Notes under the pieces: generated by a model
Databases searched by the model: none
The model's input: the letters and a program-made list of their open reading frames with translations, nothing else
Told to the model about the DNA's origin: nothing
In this document: positions 35,862 to 45,505 of the stretch, one piece after another
How positions within the stretch are numbered: the stretch's first letter is position 1
Layout: each line of letters opens with the position of its first letter
Assembly (NCBI RefSeq): GCF_032154225.1
Contig: NZ_JALDYF010000004.1
Coordinates: 186,001 to 250,000, forward strand
Origin: Psychrobacillus sp032154225
GTDB taxonomy: Bacteria; Bacillota; Bacilli; Bacillales_A; Planococcaceae
Direction: 5' to 3'
Length of the DNA stretch: 64,000 nt
Made by a program: the position numbers and the translations under genes

Positions 35862-36649
35862 TGAGCATTTTCACCTCGCTTCACTTGAAACGAGTGAACT
35901 ACTTGTTCGATATTTTGACTTCGCATCAATGATTCACCAACAAGCACTGCACTCGCCCCTGCTTCCGTAACTCTATTAGCATCCTCTATTTTCCATATAC
36001 CACTTTCACTTATAAGCACTCGTTCTTCATGAAATGGAAAGACTGCTGCTATTTCCTCTGTGCGTTTCAAATCGACTTCGAATGTTCGTAAATCTCGATT
36101 GTTTACACCAATAAGTTTCGCTTCGATTTTTAAAGCTCTTTTTAACTCTGGAATGTCATGCACTTCTACTAATACCTCTAGCCCCAACGCAGTTGCATAG
36201 TTATATAAACGTTCTAATTGTTCTTCGTTAAGTGCTGCAACGATTAGAAGAATGACAGATGCACCGGCGCTTTGTGCTTCATCAATTTGTACAGGATGAA
36301 TGATAAAATCTTTACATAATAAAGGAATAGGTACTGCCTTTGCAACAGCTGTTAAATCTTGAAAAGATCCTTTGAAAAAGAGATTATCAGTCAAGACTGA
36401 AATGCAAGCTACTCCTGCATCGTAATATGCTTTTGATTGAGCTACTGGATCTACGTTCTCTGTAATCAGACCTTTAGAAGGTGAAGCACGTTTTATTTCT
36501 GAAATTACTTGCAAATGCTTTGTTTTATAAAGTTGATCGAATAGTGACGGTCTAGAAGAAGGGCTCTCATTCTTTTTATTATTTTGATGAAGCATTTCCT
36601 TCACTTGTGCTTTTTTCTCCTGTAAAATTTCATCTAAAATAGTCGTCAT
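35858..36649 (-). CDS. trpC: Indole-3-glycerol phosphate synthase
   Basis: A 263-residue TIM barrel. VISEIKRASPSKG holds the catalytic Lys, LIGVNNRDLRTFEVDL and VLISESGIW are the later phosphate-binding strands. It closes the indole ring of CdRP. It overlaps trpD by 4 nt. Confidence 0.97.
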   Translation of the reverse strand: MTTILDEILQEKKAQVKEMLHQNNKKNESPSSRPSLFDQLYKTKHLQVISEIKRASPSKGLITENVDPVAQSKAYYDAGVACISVLTDNLFFKGSFQDLTAVAKAVPIPLLCKDFIIHPVQIDEAQSAGASVILLIVAALNEEQLERLYNYATALGLEVLVEVHDIPELKRALKIEAKLIGVNNRDLRTFEVDLKRTEEIAAVFPFHEERVLISESGIWKIEDANRVTEAGASAVLVGESLMRSQNIEQVVHSFQVKRGENAQ

Positions 36650-37677
36650 CTAACTACCTCCTGTCTAGCAGTTGTTTTATTAAACCGTTTAATAGCTTCT
36701 AGTTTTTGGAAGGCTCTTCCTGATAAAATGCAATCTGCTGCTATTTTTACACCTTCTTGAATTGTCTTCACGAAACCATTAGCAAAAAATCCAATTCCTG
36801 CATTGAAAATGACTGTATCGAAATAGGCACTGCGCTCTCCACGAAGTACTGCCAGCATAATTGTTGCATTTTCATGCGCATCTCCACCACGAATTGCTGA
36901 AATAGGTGCAAAAGATAAGCCCACCTCTTCTGGTGTAAGCGAAAAAGGGATTAAATCGCCTTTATCCAATAAGACAAAGTCATTTTTACCCGCTAATGAT
37001 GCTTCATCCATCCCACCAGCTCCACTTACGACAATTGCTCGTTCCCTTCCAAGCATGCGCAAAACAGATGCATAATCCATTGTAAAATCTGTTCGATTAA
37101 TACCCGTATATTGTGTTTCTAAACTTACTGGATTTGTCAGTGGGCCAACAAGATTAAAAATGGTCGGTCTTCCAATTCTCTCTCGAACGAATCCAATTCT
37201 TTTTAAATGTGGATGAATCGTTGGTGCATAAAGGAAAGTGAGTCTTTCTTGTTGAAGTAAATCCATTGTTGATTGGGTATCAATCGTAGGATGAATGCCA
37301 AGTGCCTCCAATACATCAAAGCTTCCTGCAGCACTAGAAACCTTTCTATTTCCGTGCTTTGCAATGGTTACTCCTTCTCCAGCTAACACAAACGCTGCTG
37401 CGGTGCTAATATTAAAACTATTGGAACGATCTCCACCGGTACCACAGTTATCCATATAGCTTCCTTCTGGAACATTCAATTTTAAAGAAAATGACTTCAT
37501 GACAGTAGCGAGTGCTGCAACTTCATAAGCTGTTTCTCCTTTGTTTGATAAGGCAATTAAAAAAATCTCGATTTGCTGTAAATCTGTTTGTTCATCGAAT
37601 AGTAGCTTCGATGCCTCGATCATTTCGTCGTACAATAAATGCTCTCGCTTCTCCACTTTTTCTATAAAATTTCTCAT
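36646..37677 (-). CDS. trpD: Anthranilate phosphoribosyltransferase
   Basis: A 343-residue enzyme with the PRPP motif DNCGTGGDRSNSFNISTAAAFV and the later HGNRKVSSAAGSFDVLEALG. The N-terminal four-helix region is intact. It transfers phosphoribosyl from PRPP to anthranilate. It starts 26 nt after trpE with GGAGAG upstream. Confidence 0.97.
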   Translation of the reverse strand: MRNFIEKVEKREHLLYDEMIEASKLLFDEQTDLQQIEIFLIALSNKGETAYEVAALATVMKSFSLKLNVPEGSYMDNCGTGGDRSNSFNISTAAAFVLAGEGVTIAKHGNRKVSSAAGSFDVLEALGIHPTIDTQSTMDLLQQERLTFLYAPTIHPHLKRIGFVRERIGRPTIFNLVGPLTNPVSLETQYTGINRTDFTMDYASVLRMLGRERAIVVSGAGGMDEASLAGKNDFVLLDKGDLIPFSLTPEEVGLSFAPISAIRGGDAHENATIMLAVLRGERSAYFDTVIFNAGIGFFANGFVKTIQEGVKIAADCILSGRAFQKLEAIKRFNKTTARQEVVR

Positions 37678-37703
37678 CTCATACTCTCCTCTGCTCAGCT
37701 AGC

Positions 37704-39077
37704 TTAATGCAATACGTCCAGTAAAGATCTTGCTTTATTGTACGTCTCTTTAAATTCTAATTTCGGTTGTGACGCTGCAACGATTCCTGCACCCGCTTGC
37801 ACATATACTTTTCCATCTTTTATAAGCATCGTTCGAATCGTTAAAGCAAAATCCATATTACCATTGAAGCCAATATATCCGATTGAACCTCCGTAAAAAC
37901 TTCTCTGTACATTTTCTAGCTCGTCAATAATTTCAATCGCTCGCACTTTTGGAGAGCCAGTGACAGTTCCAGCTGGGAAACAGCTACTTAATGCATCAAT
38001 TGGATGAAGCGATGTCAATAAATCACCTTCAATTTCTGACACAATATGCATCACATGCTCGTAACGAACTAAATACATATAGTTCGTTACTTGAACTGTA
38101 CCTGGAACACAGACTCTCCCTAGCTCTTCTAATCCAAGATCCACAAGCATTTTATGCTCCGAAATTTCTTTAGGGTCAGCAAGTAATTCTTGCTCTAATG
38201 CCATGTCTTCTTGTGCGTTTTTACCTCTTCTTCGGGTTCCTGCAATTGGATTGGTTACCACTTTTCCATTCGTAACTCGCACAAGACTTTCTGGAGATGT
38301 TCCGACAATAACGTAATCTTCTAGTTCCATATAATACATATAGGGTGATGGGTTACGTCTTCTCAGTTTTCTATATAAAGAAAAAGGATCTCCTGTAAAA
38401 TCAGCTACTAATCTTCGAGATAATACGACTTGCTCCACTTCGCCTTGTTCAATATAGACTTTAGCTTTTCGAACAAGCTCCTCAAATTGATGCTGCGTAA
38501 CAGAACATGAATAGTCTGATATAGAAAACGCTGTTTCCGTTTCCACTTGACTAGTAGTAATTTGTTTAGCAATACTTTCTAAGTCAGGTTCTTCTTGTAC
38601 TGCACCAATTTGTGTATGAAAAATCGTTACTTCATCTAAAAAATGATCAAAAATAACAATCGTTTCGTATACATTGAAAAAGATTGCTGGAATGTTCAAT
38701 TCATCTTTCAATAAAGATTTCTTTGGCATACACGCTCCATATCCAATATAACCAACCGCCCCTCCGGTAAAAGGTAATTCACTATGATCTGGAATACGTG
38801 GAATTAGCCTTTTTAGAAGTTCAAACACATTTCCTTCATGCACATATTCTTTATCCGAATCATAAAAGCGTTCGATGATTTTATCTTCACTCCCGGTAAA
38901 TGATTTCAATGGATTCACGCCTATAATTGAATATCTACCAGAGCTCTCATGCTTTGCAGAGCTTTCCAATAAAAACTTTCGCTTGCCTTCTAACCTTCTC
39001 AAAATCAAAATGGGTGTCAAGGAATCTCCATTTAATTTCTTAGAAGTCGTCCGATAACCTAACTGATCTGCGCTCAT
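37704..39077 (-). CDS. trpE: Anthranilate synthase component I
   Basis: A 457-residue protein from ATG 39077 (AGAGGAGAG upstream), not the in-frame ATG farther up in the leader. N-terminal feedback motif LLESSAKHESSGRYSIIG and the chorismate-binding core NPSPYMYYMELEDYVIVGTSPESLV, NPIAGTRRRG, GTVTGSPKVRAIEIIDELE are intact. It makes anthranilate from chorismate with NH3 from a glutamine amidotransferase; no trpG is in the operon, as in Bacillus where pabA supplies it. It is the first gene under a Trp T-box. Confidence 0.97.
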   Translation of the reverse strand: MSADQLGYRTTSKKLNGDSLTPILILRRLEGKRKFLLESSAKHESSGRYSIIGVNPLKSFTGSEDKIIERFYDSDKEYVHEGNVFELLKRLIPRIPDHSELPFTGGAVGYIGYGACMPKKSLLKDELNIPAIFFNVYETIVIFDHFLDEVTIFHTQIGAVQEEPDLESIAKQITTSQVETETAFSISDYSCSVTQHQFEELVRKAKVYIEQGEVEQVVLSRRLVADFTGDPFSLYRKLRRRNPSPYMYYMELEDYVIVGTSPESLVRVTNGKVVTNPIAGTRRRGKNAQEDMALEQELLADPKEISEHKMLVDLGLEELGRVCVPGTVQVTNYMYLVRYEHVMHIVSEIEGDLLTSLHPIDALSSCFPAGTVTGSPKVRAIEIIDELENVQRSFYGGSIGYIGFNGNMDFALTIRTMLIKDGKVYVQAGAGIVAASQPKLEFKETYNKARSLLDVLH

Positions 39078-39461
39078 CACAATCTCTCCTCTGCTCATCT
39101 TAACTTTTTCAACATAAAAAAAAGCCCTCTTCAAAGGAATTCAGAAAAATCCCTTTGAAGAGGACGGTGTTGACCGCGTTGCCACCTCATGTTGGAGCAA
39201 TATTACTCCCACTTCATATCCTGTAACGTAGGAAACACGTCTTCCCCTAAAACGATTAGTCGTTCTCAAGGAAGCTCTCATAAGTCCATTCACACTAGCA
39301 ACGAATCAGTTTTCACCAACCACTGACTCTCTTAATCGCATACTAATGCTACTCTTCTTATTCAAACAATTTCTCAGCTATGCTCATCTAATCTCGGCTC
39401 ATCTGTTCTATGGGCGGTACCGCTATCGGCACCTTCTACCCGTATCCGAACATAAAAGTTA
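39078..39461 (-). promoter_or_regulatory. Tryptophan T-box leader (antitermination)
   Basis: The leader of about 384 nt on the minus strand ends in a strong terminator (12-bp stem, 39126-39137 with 39152-39163, then T8). The T-box proper GGTGGCAACGCGG lies at 39174-39186; its TGGC end pairs with an uncharged tRNA acceptor end GCCA, which fits tRNA-Trp with discriminator G. A TGG codon in the specifier-loop position is at 39286-39288 (context GTGAATGGACT). Uncharged tRNA-Trp should switch the hairpin to the antiterminator and turn on trp. Confidence 0.9.
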
Positions 39462-39467
39462 CTTTTT

Positions 39468-39496
39468 ATCTTAGTAGGAATACTTTCAATTGTCAA
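39468..39496 (-). promoter_or_regulatory. Promoter of the trp operon
   Basis: TTGACA (39491-39496), 17-bp spacer, TAAGAT (39468-39473) on the minus strand, just upstream of the T-box leader. This is a sigma-A-type promoter. Confidence 0.85.
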
Positions 39497-39525
39497 ATAA
39501 TTTTTTGATTAAAATGATTTTGCGA

Positions 39526-40359
39526 TTATTTGTTTCTTAATGCTCCCACTTCTTCTACACTTAAATTAGTCAGTTCCATAATTTTTTCATCAGAGTAATT
39601 TTTATTTATTAGAGTTTTTGCAAGACTTCTGAGTGCTTCTAGTTTTCCTTCTAACTTCCCTTTCTCTTCCGCTTCTTTTCGTTCAAAGGCAAAAGCTTCC
39701 GCAAGAGTTGGGGATTCACCATATTTTTCTGAAAATAACATACTACTAGCCTCCTTCTGCAATATCGGACTAATATTGCTATATAAACGTTTCGTTAAAT
39801 CTTCTGGTAAATGCAACAAATAATCAATAAAGTAAAACACAGAGGAAATAGATGTTTTCGGATAATCCGTATTTTCAAGGATTTCCTGCATTAAAGTCAT
39901 TTTAAAAGCATAACGCTTTTAAACATTTCCTTTTGTTTCATTCATATACTGCGCAGCAAGTATCACCTTACTAAAGATGCGCTTAGAATGTTTTAATACC
40001 TCTATATTCTGATTAGCGATTCGATATGAATTATACGCATAATTTAATTTTGTACCAAAATAAGAATAATTAAATGCACTAGATTCATTACTTTTCTGTG
40101 AATCGGTTATTATCGCAAATGCTACAATTTCTTTATCATATTTATCGAAAATACGATAGAAGTATGGGAACATTCTCTTGGAAAACTCATCATCCGCGGC
40201 GCCTTGTACTTCAATATGGATCAAAATCCATTTCTCTTTCCCATCTTTCAAATGCATCTTCACTATTTGATCCGCAATAACTCTCTTCCATAAGTCATCT
40301 TGATCTATTATATTCGCACGGTATTTCATCGGTCTTTCAAGTACAAATGCAATTGTCAT
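39526..40359 (-). pseudogene. Truncated Rpn family PD-(D/E)XK nuclease gene
   Basis: One frame reads KMHLKDGKEKWILIHIEVQGAADDEFSKRMFPYFYRIFDKYDKEIVAFAIITDS, the typical Rpn/transposase-associated nuclease core with the ExQ catalytic motif. TAA at 39919-39921 interrupts it, and the same frame continues KRYAFKMTLMQEIL to a Lys/Glu-rich tail (FERKEAEEKGKLEGKLEALRSLAK). The N-terminal roughly 60 residues, with the first acidic catalytic residue, are absent. Rpn proteins promote recombination; this copy appears dead. Confidence 0.8.
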
Positions 40360-40392
40360 CTTTCATTTTCAGACCCAGCTTATTGTTTTCAC

Positions 40393-40428
40393 ACTATTAC
40401 AACTATTACAACTATTACAACTATTACA
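40393..40428. repeat. Short tandem repeat, four copies of 9 bp
   Basis: ACTATTACA repeats four times without interruption. It lies 112 bp upstream of the phosphatase gene. No function is evident. Confidence 0.9.
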
Positions 40429-40544
40429 CAATACAAGAACATACGTTTCGAATATTTTACGTTAATCAAAATCTTCCCTTTCCAATTAAACCGTTTATCG
40501 TTAAGATAGAAATATCCATAGACAATTAGAAAGAAGCGAAAAAA

Positions 40545-41249
40545 TTGAAAAGAACTCTTGTAATAAGCGATATTCACGGAGAACTACAAAAATTTGAACA
40601 GTTACTTAAAAAAATGGAATACAACCATGAAGAAGATCAATTAATACTACTTGGTGATTATGTAGACCGTGGACCTAATGCAAAAGAAGTCCTAGAAAAA
40701 GTGATAAAACTCAAAGAAAACGGAGCACGCGTACTGAAGGGTAATCATGAGGACCTAATGATAAAGGCATTAACTACCGATGTAGAAAGAGCTTGGAATC
40801 ACTGGGTGATGCTATGTGGAGGAGATGCTACATTATATAGTTATGGTTTTTCAGAGGAGAATATTGCTGTTAATGAAGAAGACTTTAAAAAACCAGTACT
40901 GCAATCAGACATACTTCAAAAACACTTAGAATTTATACAAAGTTTAGAACTTTACATAGAAACACCCGAATATATTTTTGTCCATGCGGGCGTAGAGCCA
41001 ACAACACCTATTTCGGAAACTGATCCTCACTTACTCATATGGATTCGAGATGTGTTTCACAAAGGATATACGGGTGAGAAAACGGTTATATTTGGCCATA
41101 CGGAAACAAATTCGCTTCATAACGACACGGAAAATAACAATGTATATTTCGGAAGCAATCGAATCATTGGTATTGACGGTGGGGCTGTATATGGTGGGCA
41201 ACTAAACTGTTTAGAGTTACCGAGCCAAAAAGTATTTTCTGTAAAGTAA
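40545..41249 (+). CDS. Metallophosphatase (serine/threonine phosphatase-like)
   Basis: A 234-residue calcineurin-like phosphoesterase from TTG 40545. Metal motifs are ISDIHGE (near residues 7-13), LLGDYVDRGPNAKEV (34-48), LKGNHEDLM and VHAGVEP, with GHTE late. The order matches PrpE/ApaH-like and PPP-type phosphatases, which hydrolyse phosphoserine/threonine or Ap4A. The substrate is not determined. It is a single-gene unit with its own terminator. Confidence 0.9.
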   Translation: MKRTLVISDIHGELQKFEQLLKKMEYNHEEDQLILLGDYVDRGPNAKEVLEKVIKLKENGARVLKGNHEDLMIKALTTDVERAWNHWVMLCGGDATLYSYGFSEENIAVNEEDFKKPVLQSDILQKHLEFIQSLELYIETPEYIFVHAGVEPTTPISETDPHLLIWIRDVFHKGYTGEKTVIFGHTETNSLHNDTENNNVYFGSNRIIGIDGGAVYGGQLNCLELPSQKVFSVK

Positions 41250-41286
41250 TCGTATCAAAATAAACTGTAGTATTCGATCAACCAAA

Positions 41287-41324
41287 AGAATCCAATTTGA
41301 ATTTATGGAAATTGGATTCTTTCG
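41287..41324 (+). terminator. Terminator of the phosphatase gene
   Basis: Stem of about 12 bp, AGAATCCAATTT with AAATTGGATTCT, followed by TTCGTT. Confidence 0.7.
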
Positions 41325-41341
41325 TTATGAACTGATTGTTA

Positions 41342-41899
41342 TCACTTTGTACTATTTCTTTTTTTCCAATCACTTTTTAAAAGGCTAAATGTTAATAAAT
41401 CTTCATAATGGTCATACAGCCATTGTCCATCTCGTTTAATCCCTTCTTGAACAAACCCTAATCTCCTAGGAATAGCAGAGCTTTTTAAGTTATTAGCTGC
41501 AACTTGAATTTCAATTCTATGTAAATCCATCTCTTCAAAAAGATAGTCTATTACAACCTGTACGCTACTAGTTATAATGCCCTTTCCTTGTGCTTCTTCG
41601 GACAAAAAATAACCGATACTTGTTGATTTATTTTTCCAATCAATAAAATGGAGCCCAATCATTCCTACTAGATTACCGTTATATCTAATTCCAGCATCAA
41701 ATCCATTATTATTTGCGTAATTATTTATCCAAATTGGGATAATCGGCGCAAAATCCTCTGCTGATTTTCTTTTATCAACCCAAAGTAGCCATTTTCGTAA
41801 ATATTCTCTATTAGTGTCTACAAGATTGTATAATTCATCTTTGTGTTGCTGTTGTAATAATTCAATTTCTATTTGATTATTTACTTTAAATGAAAACAC
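41342..41899 (-). CDS. RimJ/RimL-like GNAT N-acetyltransferase
   Basis: A 185-residue GNAT. KSTSIGYFLSEEAQGKGIIT and NNLKSSAIPRRLGFVQEGIKRDGQWLYDHYEDLL match the paralogue at 1916-2464 block by block. The canonical QGKGI acetyl-CoA site is better preserved here than in the paralogue (VGLGL). The substrate is unknown. It is a single-gene unit. Confidence 0.85.
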   Translation of the reverse strand: MFSFKVNNQIEIELLQQQHKDELYNLVDTNREYLRKWLLWVDKRKSAEDFAPIIPIWINNYANNNGFDAGIRYNGNLVGMIGLHFIDWKNKSTSIGYFLSEEAQGKGIITSSVQVVIDYLFEEMDLHRIEIQVAANNLKSSAIPRRLGFVQEGIKRDGQWLYDHYEDLLTFSLLKSDWKKRNSTK

Positions 41900-41943
41900 T
41901 TCAAAACCTCCTATTAGACAATAATTATTTCAGATGCTTTTAT

Positions 41944-41982
41944 AAAATCGGGTATTAAAAATAGTATTAATACCCGATTTTA
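41944..41982 (-). terminator. Terminator of ileS
   Basis: Stem AAAATCGGGTATTA with its complement TAATACCCGATTTTA, 10-nt loop, shortly after the ileS stop codon. Confidence 0.85.
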
Positions 41983-41995
41983 AATTATGTCAGCC

Positions 41996-44900
41996 TTAGT
42001 TTACCTCTGTTATTTCTATTAGCAACGAATGATTAGCAATGATAATTTCATTTCCTTCAATCTCTTGCTCAGAAATTGTTAGATTACGCATTAGTAGGTT
42101 TTGCTGCAACATTTGTTCATGCTTGTTTAAAACCTCTTGAAACTCTTTATCCGTATTTACGACAATATCAACACGACTATCGATTGGAAGATTTAATTTT
42201 TTTCTATATTCCTGTACAGCACGGATCATTTCACGGGCCATGCCTTCTTGAATGAGTTCATCTGTCAAAGTAATATTTAACGTTACTGTATATACTCCAT
42301 TTGTCGCAGAAGCATACCCTTCCTTAGCTACTTTTTCGATTAGTACATCTTCTAGCAGTACTTTCACTTTCTCATCAAAAGTTTCTTCTAGGAAACCAGC
42401 CTGCATAAATTCGCTAACATGTCTCTCTTCTAAAGACTGAAGCCATGTATTTACTGCATTCGATTGTTTACCAAATTTCGCACCAGACTTTTTAAAATCG
42501 AGCTTCACCTTTGTAAAAACAAATTCCCCTTCATTTTCCATCAACTCAAATTGCTTCACATTCAATTCTTCCTTCACAATACTTTCGTATAAAGTCCAAT
42601 TTACTTCATTATTTAGACTCATAAGTGAAAGAGTTGCTAATGGCTGTTTTACTTTCAATGACGCTGTATTTCGTACACTTCTACCTAGCTCTACAACCTG
42701 AAGCACTGCATCCATTTCTTTTTCAAGCAGTTCATTAATTAGTTTTTCATCATGTTCTGGATAGTTTGATAAATGAACACTCTCTCCCGTTAAACGCATA
42801 AATACATCTTCCGCGATGAATGGCGTTAAAGGAGCGAGTAGCTGACTAATTGTTGTTAATACTTCATAAAGAGTATCGTACGCAGCAGCTTTTTCAGGAT
42901 TCATCTCACTTGACCAAAAACGCTCTCTAGATCTTCTTACATACCAATTGCTCACTTGCTCTAATAATTTTGCGATTTCTCTAGCAGCATTTGTAAAGTG
43001 GTAATCATCCAAATTAACTCGAACGATTTTTATCGTGCTATGCAAACGAGATAAAATCCAATCATCCAAATTATTATTATTTGTCTCATACTTAACTTTT
43101 GGATTGTAGTTATCTAAATCAGCATACAACGTATAAAAACTATGCACATTATCCAATGTATCGACTAATTTAGATTTTGCCTCCTGAACAATTCGTTCGG
43201 AAAAACGTTTTGGATTCCAAGGCGCACTATCCACCAATAAAGCCCAACGTAAAGAATCAGCACCGAATTTTTCGATTAACTCTACTGGATCAAGTGCATT
43301 TCCTTTACTTTTAGACATTTTTTGTCCATTTTCATCTAATATATGTCCTAAAGACAACACCCGCTTATACGGTGCTTGACCTGTAAATAAGGTAGAAACA
43401 GCAAGTAAACTATAAAACCATCCTCGTGTTTGATCTATTCCTTCTATAACGACATCCGCGGGAAACTGTTTAACAAAAAGCTCTTTATTCTCGAAAGGAT
43501 AGTGATATTGTGCAAATGGCATCGATCCACTATCAAACCAAACATCGATTACTTCAGGGGTTCTAACCATTGTCCCTTCACACTGAGAACAACGAAGCTT
43601 AATCGTATCAACATAAGGCTTATGCAACTCCACATTTTCTAAAGAATGAATGGAATTTGTTTTTAAGTCCTCTATACTTTTTGGCGCATATTCATGATCG
43701 CATTCTTCACATTGCCAAACATTTAAAGGCGTCCCCCAATAGCGTTTTCGACTAATATTCCAGTCCACCATTTGCTCTAAAAAGTTTCCGAATCTCCCAT
43801 GCTTAATATGCTCAGGGTGCCAAGTTACCGTATTATTATTTTGAATAAATTGGTCTTTTAAGGCAGTTGTTTTAATGAACCAACTTTCACTTGCATAATA
43901 AAGTAAAGGAGAATCACAACGCCAGCAATGAGGATAACTATGTTCATATTTTTCTTTATTAAATAACAGTCCTCGTTCTGCAAGATTACGCACAATATCT
44001 ACATCACAATCTTTCACAAATCTACCTTCAAAGCCCGTAACATCCGAGGTATATCTACCTTTTTCATCTACAACATTGATGAATGAAAGACCATTTTCTT
44101 GTACAACTCGGTAATCATCTTCCCCATACGCTGGCGCAATATGAACAATTCCTGTACCACTCTCAGCAGATACAAAGTTTGCCATTACGACTTTATGACC
44201 AACTTCCACATCGACAAAATCAAACAATGGATTGTAAGCAATATCTTTAAAATCTGATCCTAAATGGACGGAAAGCACTTCATAGTCATTTTTTAGTACT
44301 TTCTCTACTAACGCTTCCGCCACAATCAAAATATCATTTCCTTGTTTTGCACGTACATATTTCATCGATGAATTCATCGCTAACGCAACATTTGCTGGCA
44401 ATGTCCATGGAGTTGTCGTCCATCCTAAAAAGTATTCATTGTCCCGATCTTTCAGCTTAAATTTTGCTGTAGCAGATAAATCTTTTACCATTTTGTAACC
44501 CTGGGATACTTCATGGGAGCTAAGAGATGTTTGGCAACTCGGACAATATGGGGATACACGATGTCCCTTTTGGAGCAGTCCTTTCTCATGAATCGTACCA
44601 AGTATATTCCATTCACTTTCAATATACGTATTGCTTAAAGTTAAATAAGGGTCATCCATTTCAACCCAATATCCGAGTTGTTCTGTAAACTCACGCCACT
44701 GTTTTTCATAAACAAAAACACTTTCTTTACATTTATCAATAAATGCTTCTACACCGTATTTTTCAATTTCACTTTTACCTGAAATACCTAATTGTTTTTC
44801 TACTCCAAGTTCAACAGGTAATCCGTGCGTATCCCAGCCTGCTTTTCGAATAACTTGGTGACCCGTCATTGTTTTATACCTTGCCACTACGTCTTTTATC

Positions 44901-45073
44901 GTCCGACCTAAAGCGTGCCCCACATGTGGCAGACCGTTGGCCGTAGGCGGCCCTTCATAAAATACGAAGGAAGGATCGTTTTCTCTCTCATCAATTGACT
45001 TTTTGAACACTTGTTCTGCCGTCCAATAACTTCTTATGCGCTCTTCTCTTTGCAGTACAGATTCTTTTTCCAT
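41996..45073 (-). CDS. ileS: Isoleucyl-tRNA synthetase, IleRS2 (eukaryote-like) type
   Basis: A 1025-residue class I synthetase. The HIGH motif is HVGH (50-53) in ANGLPHVGHALGRT, the second motif is KMSKSKGN (about 590), the CP1 editing domain carries WTTTPWTLPAN, and HPEHIKHGRFGNFLEQMVDWNISRKRYWGTPL is the signature of the IleRS2 clade. IleRS2 enzymes are naturally insensitive to mupirocin. It attaches isoleucine to tRNA-Ile. AAGGAGTGAT precedes the ATG. An Ile T-box leader controls it. Confidence 0.95.
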   Translation of the reverse strand: MEKESVLQREERIRSYWTAEQVFKKSIDERENDPSFVFYEGPPTANGLPHVGHALGRTIKDVVARYKTMTGHQVIRKAGWDTHGLPVELGVEKQLGISGKSEIEKYGVEAFIDKCKESVFVYEKQWREFTEQLGYWVEMDDPYLTLSNTYIESEWNILGTIHEKGLLQKGHRVSPYCPSCQTSLSSHEVSQGYKMVKDLSATAKFKLKDRDNEYFLGWTTTPWTLPANVALAMNSSMKYVRAKQGNDILIVAEALVEKVLKNDYEVLSVHLGSDFKDIAYNPLFDFVDVEVGHKVVMANFVSAESGTGIVHIAPAYGEDDYRVVQENGLSFINVVDEKGRYTSDVTGFEGRFVKDCDVDIVRNLAERGLLFNKEKYEHSYPHCWRCDSPLLYYASESWFIKTTALKDQFIQNNNTVTWHPEHIKHGRFGNFLEQMVDWNISRKRYWGTPLNVWQCEECDHEYAPKSIEDLKTNSIHSLENVELHKPYVDTIKLRCSQCEGTMVRTPEVIDVWFDSGSMPFAQYHYPFENKELFVKQFPADVVIEGIDQTRGWFYSLLAVSTLFTGQAPYKRVLSLGHILDENGQKMSKSKGNALDPVELIEKFGADSLRWALLVDSAPWNPKRFSERIVQEAKSKLVDTLDNVHSFYTLYADLDNYNPKVKYETNNNNLDDWILSRLHSTIKIVRVNLDDYHFTNAAREIAKLLEQVSNWYVRRSRERFWSSEMNPEKAAAYDTLYEVLTTISQLLAPLTPFIAEDVFMRLTGESVHLSNYPEHDEKLINELLEKEMDAVLQVVELGRSVRNTASLKVKQPLATLSLMSLNNEVNWTLYESIVKEELNVKQFELMENEGEFVFTKVKLDFKKSGAKFGKQSNAVNTWLQSLEERHVSEFMQAGFLEETFDEKVKVLLEDVLIEKVAKEGYASATNGVYTVTLNITLTDELIQEGMAREMIRAVQEYRKKLNLPIDSRVDIVVNTDKEFQEVLNKHEQMLQQNLLMRNLTISEQEIEGNEIIIANHSLLIEITEVN

Positions 45074-45109
45074 TCGATATCACTCCTTGTTATTTCCATA
45101 AAAGCATAC

Positions 45110-45381
45110 AAAAAACCCGTCCCAGTAAAGGGACGGGTTTAACCGTGATACCACCCTAATTTTATCGAAAACGTTCATTTTCAATAACACTTAGCCACGT
45201 ACTATCATACGCGTTCTTTTTAACGGTAGACACCCGGTCTCACTTACTAAATTTCAGCTCGACTTCTCAGAGAGGATTTTCATACATGAACTGAACACCG
45301 GCTTTCAGCATTTTACCGGCTCTCTTTGGAACAGTTTCAATAATTACTTTTTCTCATCAACGAATTTGTATGGTTTTATTG
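45110..45381 (-). promoter_or_regulatory. Isoleucine T-box leader of ileS
   Basis: On the minus strand: T-box AGGGTGGTATCACGG (45143-45157), whose TGGT fits a tRNA with discriminator A, followed by a terminator of 11-bp stem AAACCCGTCCC with its complement (45113-45140) and T6. An ATC in the expected specifier region (context GAAAATCCTCTC) names isoleucine. Uncharged tRNA-Ile should induce read-through. Stem I appears short. Confidence 0.9.
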
Positions 45382-45387
45382 TCGATA

Positions 45388-45416
45388 AATTTAACATGAA
45401 GGGATGATGTTGTCAA
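45388..45416 (-). promoter_or_regulatory. Promoter of the ileS transcription unit
   Basis: TTGACA (45411-45416), 17-bp spacer, TAAATT (45388-45393) on the minus strand. Confidence 0.8.
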
Positions 45417-45505
45417 ATAAAAATATTTCCACTTTAAAATTCCTCCCTCTGCTCTTCTCTGCTATAATCATGAAATAACGAAATTAACTGAAATGAGGAA
45501 AACAA

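Noticed and set aside
40393..40428. Tandem 9-bp repeat considered as a CRISPR or iteron array
   Set aside because: Units are contiguous with no spacers, and no replication or cas gene is near; it is a simple tandem repeat.
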